NCBI GenBank assembly: GCA_938083085.1
Contig: CALLKX010000044.1
Span: 1 to 64,000 of the forward strand
Length of the DNA: 64,000 bases
Source: an uncultured bacterium
GTDB taxonomy: Bacteria > Planctomycetota > UBA1135 > GCA-002686595
Direction of reading: 5' to 3'
Below, piece after piece: positions 41,102-47,717 of the stretch; position 1 is the first letter of the stretch, and every line of letters begins with the position of its first letter. Position numbers and translations under genes: made by a program. The notes beneath the pieces were generated by a model. It saw only the letters and a list, made by a program, of their open reading frames with translations. It was not told the DNA's origin and did not search any database.

Positions 41102-42484
41102 TCACTGCCAGGTGACGGTGATGCCGTCAGAGAAGTTCGAGACCGCGGTGCCGGCGACGGAGTCGCGGTGCCAGGCCTGGAAGTTGGCGCTATCACCGGC
41201 CATCGCGGCGACGCTACCCGTCGGGGCCGGAAGGGCGCCGAGGTCCCACTCGCTGGCGGCGGTGCTGAGCGAGATCTCGCTACCCGCGCCGGAGTTCTTG
41301 ATCTGGCCGGCACCGACGAAGCGCCCGATGGCACCGCCGACGCAGAGGTTGCCTTGGCTACCGCCGGGGTTGGCGGCGAAGCCCTGGGTCCCGGAGTAGA
41401 GGAAGAAGCCGAACGTGCCGGTCGGGAGGTTCCCGGCCACCATCGTCAGGTCGTTCGCAGCGGCAGAAGCGCTACCGAGAAGCGACATGGACGTGTTGAC
41501 GCCAGTCGAGTTCGGGTTCGAGTTGCAGTAGATCGTGCCGATCGTCGGGGACCCGCAGGAGCCCGGCTCAGCAAGCATCTCCATGTAGAAGGACGCGTAG
41601 GGGTTCGACGGGCCGCCGCAACCGTTGTTGTTGCTGTAGCCGCCGAAGAAGTAGCAGTTGGTGCTGGCCCCGGTCGGGTCCTCGAGCCACCAGAAGTCCT
41701 GGGTCAGGAAACCCGAGCCAAGGCTGTTACACGCGCTCACGGCACCGTAGTAGGTGTTGGAGCCGTCCAGCGGGAGGCCACCAAGGACGTAGGTCGGGTC
41801 GGTCGCAACCGGGTCACCCACGAGCAGCGGGCCGGCCGTACCAGCGCCGCTACCGGCGTAGATGAAGCTCCAGCCGAAGCTGTCGAAGTCGGGGTCGTCG
41901 TCCCAGCCGGGGGCGAGAGCGCCACCGTCGGCCTCAAGGCAGATCTCGCTGCCGGTGAGGTCAATGTCGACAACCCAGCAGCCGCCAGCAGCGGGGAAGC
42001 CGGTGACCGTCGCGCTGCCGTCCGGGGCGGTCCCGAGCGTGCAGGGATCGTAGGAGGCGTAGAAGTTGAACGTCCAGCCGCTGAGACCGGCGGCGCTGTT
42101 GTCGCAGTAGGCGTAGCTGAAGCCGTTGATGTTGTACTCATCACGGTTCGGGCCGGCGCCGCCTGCGAAGGTGTTGCCGTTCGTGGTGCCCGGAAGGCCA
42201 CCTTCGTCAAAGTTCTCGGCACCGCTGCCGAAGCCAGCGTTGCCGCCAGCCGTCGTGAAGTAACCCGACGTGGCGGTGTTGCTGTAGACGATGTCTGAGG
42301 CGCCGAAGTTCGAAACGGCGCTGCCGCCGGTGCGGGTCCAGGTGCCGGTGGCGACGTGGTAGATACCGGCGTGCTTGACAGCGCCCGGGACCTTGTGAAC
42401 GGCGTTGAGCTGCTGCGGAGTTTGAGCAGCGGCGCTGGCCATGAGCGCGAACGAACTGGCAGCGATGAGGGAAGAGCGAAGCAT
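41102..42484 (-). CDS. secreted protein with C-terminal planctomycete-type domain
   Basis: 460 residues from the ATG at 42484; signal peptide MLRSSLIAASSFALMASAAA. The mature part is rich in Gly, Ser, Asn, Thr and aromatic residues, with few charges, and has Cys pairs, as is common in extracellular beta-rich proteins (GFSYAYCDNSAAGLSGWTFNF, FDSFGWSFIYAGSG). The last 120 residues match the C-terminal domain of the protease at 18625-21012 (SAAANDL, FGFFLYS, PGGSQGNLCVGGAIGR, AGDSANFQAWHRD). No enzyme domain is recognised. Codon use looks less GC-biased than its neighbours in places (many aac, tac, ttc), as expected of a highly expressed or Asn/Tyr-rich protein. Confidence 0.78.
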   Translation of the reverse strand: MLRSSLIAASSFALMASAAAQTPQQLNAVHKVPGAVKHAGIYHVATGTWTRTGGSAVSNFGASDIVYSNTATSGYFTTAGGNAGFGSGAENFDEGGLPGTTNGNTFAGGAGPNRDEYNINGFSYAYCDNSAAGLSGWTFNFYASYDPCTLGTAPDGSATVTGFPAAGGCWVVDIDLTGSEICLEADGGALAPGWDDDPDFDSFGWSFIYAGSGAGTAGPLLVGDPVATDPTYVLGGLPLDGSNTYYGAVSACNSLGSGFLTQDFWWLEDPTGASTNCYFFGGYSNNNGCGGPSNPYASFYMEMLAEPGSCGSPTIGTIYCNSNPNSTGVNTSMSLLGSASAAANDLTMVAGNLPTGTFGFFLYSGTQGFAANPGGSQGNLCVGGAIGRFVGAGQIKNSGAGSEISLSTAASEWDLGALPAPTGSVAAMAGDSANFQAWHRDSVAGTAVSNFSDGITVTWQ

Positions 42485-42830
42485 CAGGATGAGTCTCCAG
42501 AAGGAAGAATGAGAAGAAGTGGGACTGTGCAGAAGGACGAGTCCCACCCAAGTGACGTTGCTGTGAGAGCCGGTACGGTGACCGGCAGCAGCGGCGCTCC
42601 ATCAGGAAGGAACAGTCGATGGATTGAAGGACGGATCCGCTCAGAGAGAGGTTCCAAACTCCTGCCCAATGGACGCTACCCCGTCGATCCCATCCATGCG
42701 AGTGTCTTCTTCAGGCGAGACAGTCGCGGCTGTGTCATCCGGAGACATCGACTCCATTGGTGCACCGCAGGCTTGCATTGATGGGGCACCAGTGAGGCGA
42801 CCCGTACCATCGCGAGAATCCGCGCGGCGG
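42485..42830. other. intergenic region (346 bp)
   Basis: No gene seen. An inverted repeat GCCGGT-6 nt-ACCGGC lies at 42569-42586, about 85-100 bases upstream of the secreted protein start; it could be an operator or part of the DUF1295 gene's terminator. GGAG precedes the ATG at 42484 by 11 bases, a weak ribosome binding site. Confidence 0.4.
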
Positions 42831-43610
42831 TCAGCCCTGGCGCCTCGCCCACGGGATGAACGCGCTCGTGTTCCGAACGTATTCCGCGTAGTCCGGCCGC
42901 CGCTCAGAGATGGTCTGCTCAGTGAGGGTGACCCCGGAGACCTTCAAGAGCATGAACACGATGAGGCCGAACCCGAAGAGGCCCCACCACGCGCCAGAGG
43001 AAACCGACACGAGGGTTATCCCTGCCCAGAAGACGGCTTCCCCGAAATAGTTCGGGTGGCGAGAGGTCCCCCAGAGCCCGGACCGCATGACCTTGCCCTG
43101 GTTCGACGGGTCGGACTTGAAGCGCGCGAGCTGTCCGTCCGCAACCGCCTCGTAGCCAAACCCGGCGACTGCGATGAACAGGCCCAGCGCGCCGAGAGGG
43201 GAAACGGACACGCTGCCCGACATGCTCGCAAGGAGTGGCAGCGCGACGATCCACGCAAGGACTGCCTGCAGTAGAAAGACGACGAAGAAGCTCTGCCACC
43301 ACCAAGCTGCGCCCCGCGCCTCTCGCATGGCCTGGTATCGGCGGTCCGGCCCCTCGATGCGGTGACGAGCCCTGAGGTGCATCGCGAGCCGCAACGCCCA
43401 CGCCGAGGCGACGAGCGCGACCAGGAGTCGCCCCCCACGCATGGGCGCCCCTGCGGCGAGGGCATGGATCGCGGCGACCAGGACGATCGCGACACCCCAG
43501 AAGGGGTCAATGATGCTCGCGTCCTCGTCCCGCAGGTGGGCTGCCCAGACGCAGACCATCAGGAGGCTCACGCCGAAGAGTGCGATCAGAGCAGGCTGGA
43601 TGAAGAACAT
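42831..43610 (-). CDS. DUF1295-family membrane protein (steroid 5-alpha-reductase-like)
   Basis: 259 residues from the ATG at 43610, with six or seven hydrophobic helices. The family signature is visible at the C-terminal half: FKSDPSNQGKVMRSGLWGTSRHPNYFGEAVFW (GLWGTSRHPNYFGE is the core), then EYVRNTSAFIPW at the end. DUF1295 proteins are integral-membrane relatives of steroid 5-alpha-reductases and isoprenylcysteine methyltransferases; the real substrate is unknown. It faces the prenyltransferase-repeat gene divergently, which could be linked, but the pairing alone does not show function. Confidence 0.88.
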   Translation of the reverse strand: MFFIQPALIALFGVSLLMVCVWAAHLRDEDASIIDPFWGVAIVLVAAIHALAAGAPMRGGRLLVALVASAWALRLAMHLRARHRIEGPDRRYQAMREARGAAWWWQSFFVVFLLQAVLAWIVALPLLASMSGSVSVSPLGALGLFIAVAGFGYEAVADGQLARFKSDPSNQGKVMRSGLWGTSRHPNYFGEAVFWAGITLVSVSSGAWWGLFGFGLIVFMLLKVSGVTLTEQTISERRPDYAEYVRNTSAFIPWARRQG

Positions 43611-43682
43611 CGCGATGAGGGAGCGGGACGGCAGGACGCGTGGGTGAGCGGAAGGACTATTCAGGGATTCGCGGCGACAGGC

Positions 43683-43688
43683 TACCCT
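43683..43688 (+). promoter_or_regulatory. -10-like box TACCCT before the prenyltransferase-repeat gene
   Basis: TACCCT fits TAnnnT and ends 7 nt before the ATG at 43696. No ribosome binding site. Confidence 0.35.
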
Positions 43689-43695
43689 GACACAC

Positions 43696-45681
43696 ATGGT
43701 TCGAGGATTTCTCTCTGTTGGCGCGGGGCTGCGGACGGCCGCGGCCGCCATTGCTCCGGCCCTGGCGGCCCTGGCGGGCGCAGCGACGGGGGGAGCCATG
43801 CCGGCTGGGCCCGACGAAGATGCAACCCAGGCGCAGATTGAAAACGCCATCAACCGGGGCGCGGACTACCTCATCAAGCGCCAGCAGTTGGACGGTTCCT
43901 GGCGCCCGGACGAGCACAAGTACGTCTCGGGCCAGACCGGCCTCGCGATGTACACCTTGATCAAGTCAGGGGTCTCGCCGCGCCACCCATCGATCCTCCG
44001 TGGCCTCGCGTACCTGCGCGCTAACCCGCCCCGCCAGACCTACGGCATCGCCTGCTGCCTCATGGCTGTGCACGCCGCCGACCCGGTCCAGCACATCGAT
44101 GAGATCGAGACCTGGACGGAGATCCTGCTCGAGTGTCAGGGCCAAGGATTCAGCTATCCGGGTGGTCACGAGGACCTGTCGCTCACCCAGTATGGCTGCC
44201 TCGGTATGCGCGTGGCTGAGGCCAGCGGGCTCGAGATCCCCGTGAAGATCTGGGAGCAGTGCATCGACTACGCGCTGAACATCCAGCGAGACGATGGGTC
44301 GTTCTCCTACAAGCAGGGGACCGCGGTCACCGGCTCCATGACGGCGGCAGGGGTCGCCATCCTCGAGCTCGGGCGGCAGGCCCTGTCCGCCCGCAATGAC
44401 CTCAGCAAGCGAGACGCTCGGGTCATCGACGCCGCGATCGAGGGCGGAGTGAGTTGGCTAGGTGACCACATCAGCATCGAGGCCCCCACACCCTCCCGCT
44501 GGCACCTCTACTACCTCTACGGGCTCGAGCGCGTGGGCGGACTGACCGGGCGGAAGAACTTCGGCCCCCACGACTGGTACCGGGATGCTGCGAACTACCT
44601 GGTCGGGAGGCAGCACGCCTCGGGCCGGTGGGGAACAGGGAACGGCAATAACAACGAGCCCCATCCTGGAACCTGCTTCGGCGTGCTGGTCCTGAAGCGC
44701 GCCACCTCTCCAACCTCGGGCCTCAAGCCGCGGGGAGCGAAGAGCTACGGGGACGATGACCCGGAGTCGCCCCTGTCCGTGAGGATCACCGGCGACACCC
44801 CGTTGACCGCGTGGGTCTCCTCGTGGGGTGACCGAACCCGTCAGCAGCACGAGTGGGACAAGGAAATCGGCAAGGGGCCCCGGATCTGGCGCATCGACTA
44901 CGTGAACGCGGACACCGGCGAGATCCTCCGGTCGGTCGAAGGCGACCCTCAGAAGCCCTCGAGGGGCGAACGCTTCGCCGCGCAGTTCAGCATGGACGAG
45001 CCGGGCAAGCACAAGATCTTGGCGAAGGCCTACGTGCGGCCCATGGGCGATGACGAGGGCGAACAGGTGGAGCTCCTCTCCCCTACCCTCGAGGTCCGAG
45101 TGGACGGGGTGATGACGGTCCCCATGCGGGAGGCCTCGCGGGACTTCGGCCGGGACGAGCTTGGTAAGACGCTCAGCACCTGCCGAGCGTCCAGCATCGC
45201 GAACAATGGACACCCCGCTCGCTACGTCCGCGACGGCTCCCACGGACACGGCTGGCTGTCCCTACCGACCGACGAGCAGCCCTGGATCTCCATCGAGCCC
45301 GACCGTCCCCAGCGCGCCGACCACGTCGTACTCTCCCCGTACTACGAGGCGCCCGACCAACGAAATGCCTGGGGCCGTCCCAAGCGCGTCCTGATCGAGA
45401 TCAACGGGAATGAAGTCGGGGAGTTCGAGCTCGACCCCGACCACTTCGGCAAGGCCTACCTCCCGCTGCCCAAGACGAAGGTGATCCGCGACGTGAAGGT
45501 GACGGTCCTTGAGATCGCCGTCGGGACGAACAACGGGCACAAGAGCGCGACGGGCTTCGCAGAGATCGAGCTTCAACGCCGCCCGGACCTCGTGAAGCGG
45601 CGCAAGGCGGAGGAGACGGCCCTGCGCAAGGCAGAGGCCGAGGCGGCCTCCGCAGCCAGGGCCAACCGCAAGGCCCGCTAG
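43696..45681 (+). CDS. secreted protein with prenyltransferase/squalene-oxidase repeats
   Basis: 661 residues with a long N-terminal signal (about 1-38). Residues 45-370 form an alpha/alpha toroid of the prenyltransferase/squalene-oxidase repeat kind, seen by QQLDGSWRP near 64, IQRDDGSFSYKQG near 196 and RQHASGRWGTG near 308, the GxW/F turns of each repeat. The acidic DXDD motif of true squalene-hopene cyclases is not found. From about 390 the chain has beta domains with a lectin/discoidin-like end (GHGWLSLPTDEQPWISIEP, then KVTVLEIAVGTNNGHKSATG). Such proteins are common and unexplained in planctomycetes. It ends 6 bases from the convergent RNase gene with no terminator between. Confidence 0.83.
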   Translation: MVRGFLSVGAGLRTAAAAIAPALAALAGAATGGAMPAGPDEDATQAQIENAINRGADYLIKRQQLDGSWRPDEHKYVSGQTGLAMYTLIKSGVSPRHPSILRGLAYLRANPPRQTYGIACCLMAVHAADPVQHIDEIETWTEILLECQGQGFSYPGGHEDLSLTQYGCLGMRVAEASGLEIPVKIWEQCIDYALNIQRDDGSFSYKQGTAVTGSMTAAGVAILELGRQALSARNDLSKRDARVIDAAIEGGVSWLGDHISIEAPTPSRWHLYYLYGLERVGGLTGRKNFGPHDWYRDAANYLVGRQHASGRWGTGNGNNNEPHPGTCFGVLVLKRATSPTSGLKPRGAKSYGDDDPESPLSVRITGDTPLTAWVSSWGDRTRQQHEWDKEIGKGPRIWRIDYVNADTGEILRSVEGDPQKPSRGERFAAQFSMDEPGKHKILAKAYVRPMGDDEGEQVELLSPTLEVRVDGVMTVPMREASRDFGRDELGKTLSTCRASSIANNGHPARYVRDGSHGHGWLSLPTDEQPWISIEPDRPQRADHVVLSPYYEAPDQRNAWGRPKRVLIEINGNEVGEFELDPDHFGKAYLPLPKTKVIRDVKVTVLEIAVGTNNGHKSATGFAEIELQRRPDLVKRRKAEETALRKAEAEAASAARANRKAR

Positions 45682-45686
45682 CCGCC

Positions 45687-47504
45687 CTAGCCTGCGAGCT
45701 CGAGGAGCACCTGCAGCCGCAGGAAGTCGACGTCCTTCACGCGGACCGAGATCTGGTAGCCCTCCGTGAAGGAGAGGACCCGCTTGCCCACAGAGACCTT
45801 CAAGGTCGCGCCGTCCACCTTGGGCCGGTCGCCCATGGAGCGCGCGGGGATGAACCCCGAGACGTTGAGCTCGCCGATGTGGACCTCGAGCCCGCCCCGG
45901 GAGACGCGCTGCACCTTCGCATCAAAGGTCTGCTCGATCCGAGGCTCCATGAACTGACAGACCTTGAGGTCCTTGACCGCGATCTCCGCCATCCCCGCCG
46001 CCTCCGACTGCACGCTGCAGTGGGACGCGGTGTCGTTCAGCTCATCGATGAGCGCCAGGGAGCTGAGCTCCTCGGCCGCCTCGTCGTGGCGCGTCTCCAC
46101 AGAGTGAAGCCACCGGTGAACGATCAGGTCAGGGTAGCGCCGGATCGGGGACGTGAAGTGCAGGTAGGCCTTGCGGGCGAGGCCAAAGTGTGTGGCGACG
46201 TCCTCGTGGTCCTTGACCTCGTACACCGCTCGCTCCACCAGGCCCATGATGCGCTGCACGAGGGCCTCGGCGTTCGGCTTCCGCCGGGCCAGGCGGATCA
46301 TGCGACCGATATCTCGGCCGGTGAGGCGGTCCTTGTCGGGGACCCGGATCCCGAACTTGGACAGCATCGCGGAGACCCGCTCGATCTCCTCGGGATCCTT
46401 CTCCGGGTGAACCCGATAGATCGTGGGCAGCCCCTTCGCGCGAAACAGGTCCCCGACGGCCTGGTTCGCTGCCAGCGCCGTCTCCTCGATGAGCGTCTGC
46501 GAGAAGTACTTGGGCGCGTTCACGATGGCCTCGACCTCGTGGGCATCGTCGAAGACGAACTTCTTCTCGCGTGAGTTGATGCGGAGCGACCCCTTCGCGT
46601 CGCGGATCCGTTGCTGGACCTTCGTCCACTCGCTGAATTGCTCAAGGGCGCCGCGGAGAGGCTCCATCTCCGCGGTCTCCTCGGTCACGGTCCCATCGAG
46701 CAGGTCCTGAACGATCCGGTAGTCACCGCGATGCACGCTGCAGATGACGCTCTTCGAGACGCTTGACGAGACGCGCTCTCCGGCCTCGTTGAACTCCATG
46801 AAGACGGAGTACGCGAGGCGGTCCTGCTTCGGAACCAGTGAGCACAACCCGTTGGAGAGCGCCTCGGGGAGCATCGGGATGACTTGATCGGGCAGGTAGA
46901 CGCTCGTGCCACGGGCGAGCGCCTCGTCGTCCAGCGCTGTCCCGGGCCTCACATAGTGACTCACGTCGGCGATATGAACGCTGACGTGGAACCCGCCACC
47001 GTCCCGCGGCCGAATCGCGATGGCGTCGTCGTAGTCCTTGGCGTCTGCACCGTCGATCGTGAAGATCACCTCGCCGCGGAGGTCCAGACGGTCCTCGTAG
47101 TCCGCGGGCACCGGGTTCTCTGGCAGCTCCTGAAGCTCCTGGAGGACATCTTCGGGAAACAACGTCCGCAGCCGGAAGGACCGGACGAGCTCCATCTCCT
47201 CCGAATCAGCGTCTGCGTAGCAGGCTGGACCGTGCTCCATGGGCCCGAAAGCCCCGGGGCGGCGCGCGATGCGCGCGGGTATCTGGCTATCGGGATCGGG
47301 AAGACCCTCTAGGTCCTCCTCTGTGAGCTCGTACGGCTCCTCATCGCCCGTCTCCAGGGTCCACCCCCTCCCGGGGCCTTCAGGTGAGCCGTCTCCAGCC
47401 CTTGTTTGGTCCACTCCCTCGGAGTCTTCTCCTTGGATCCCCTTGAGCGCCTTGCGCAGATCGCCGAAACTGCCGAAACCTGAGGATGAATCACTGCGTC
47501 CCAT
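45687..47504 (-). CDS. rnr: RNase II/R-family 3'-5' exoribonuclease
   Basis: 605 residues from the ATG at 47504. The RNB domain begins near 150 with DGADAKDYDDAIAI, whose acidic residues bind Mg; later come HVSVHIADVSHYVRPGTALD, ARGTSVYLPDQVIPMLPEALSNGLCSLVP and, near the C-terminal end of the domain, HFTSPIRRYPDLIVHR. An S1 domain follows (about 525-600). The first 130 residues are acidic and do not show the HTH and cold-shock domains of a full RNase R (about 800 residues), so the length is nearer to RNase II. It degrades RNA from the 3' end. Symbol given by family only. Confidence 0.85.
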   Translation of the reverse strand: MGRSDSSSGFGSFGDLRKALKGIQGEDSEGVDQTRAGDGSPEGPGRGWTLETGDEEPYELTEEDLEGLPDPDSQIPARIARRPGAFGPMEHGPACYADADSEEMELVRSFRLRTLFPEDVLQELQELPENPVPADYEDRLDLRGEVIFTIDGADAKDYDDAIAIRPRDGGGFHVSVHIADVSHYVRPGTALDDEALARGTSVYLPDQVIPMLPEALSNGLCSLVPKQDRLAYSVFMEFNEAGERVSSSVSKSVICSVHRGDYRIVQDLLDGTVTEETAEMEPLRGALEQFSEWTKVQQRIRDAKGSLRINSREKKFVFDDAHEVEAIVNAPKYFSQTLIEETALAANQAVGDLFRAKGLPTIYRVHPEKDPEEIERVSAMLSKFGIRVPDKDRLTGRDIGRMIRLARRKPNAEALVQRIMGLVERAVYEVKDHEDVATHFGLARKAYLHFTSPIRRYPDLIVHRWLHSVETRHDEAAEELSSLALIDELNDTASHCSVQSEAAGMAEIAVKDLKVCQFMEPRIEQTFDAKVQRVSRGGLEVHIGELNVSGFIPARSMGDRPKVDGATLKVSVGKRVLSFTEGYQISVRVKDVDFLRLQVLLELAG

Positions 47505-47510
47505 CCTCGC

Positions 47511-47516
47511 AGAGTA
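47511..47516 (-). promoter_or_regulatory. -10-like box TACTCT before the RNase gene
   Basis: TACTCT on the minus strand (TTACTCT in context) ends 6 nt before the ATG at 47504. No ribosome binding site is seen. Confidence 0.35.
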
Positions 47517-47717
47517 ACCGGAGACCTCCAGGATTCGCGTCGCAGACCTCTTCCTGGACTTAGCCTCTTCATCGCTGCGCACCAAAAGGGCCCCGCAGCC
47601 CGGCCCCCCCCCGGGCCACTCGGAGCCCGATCGTCCCCCCCCCTGCCGCGTCGCTTGATCCCCGAGACGTCACCCACCGCATCCACGGATGCCGCCAGTG
47701 ACCCCGGTCGATAACCC

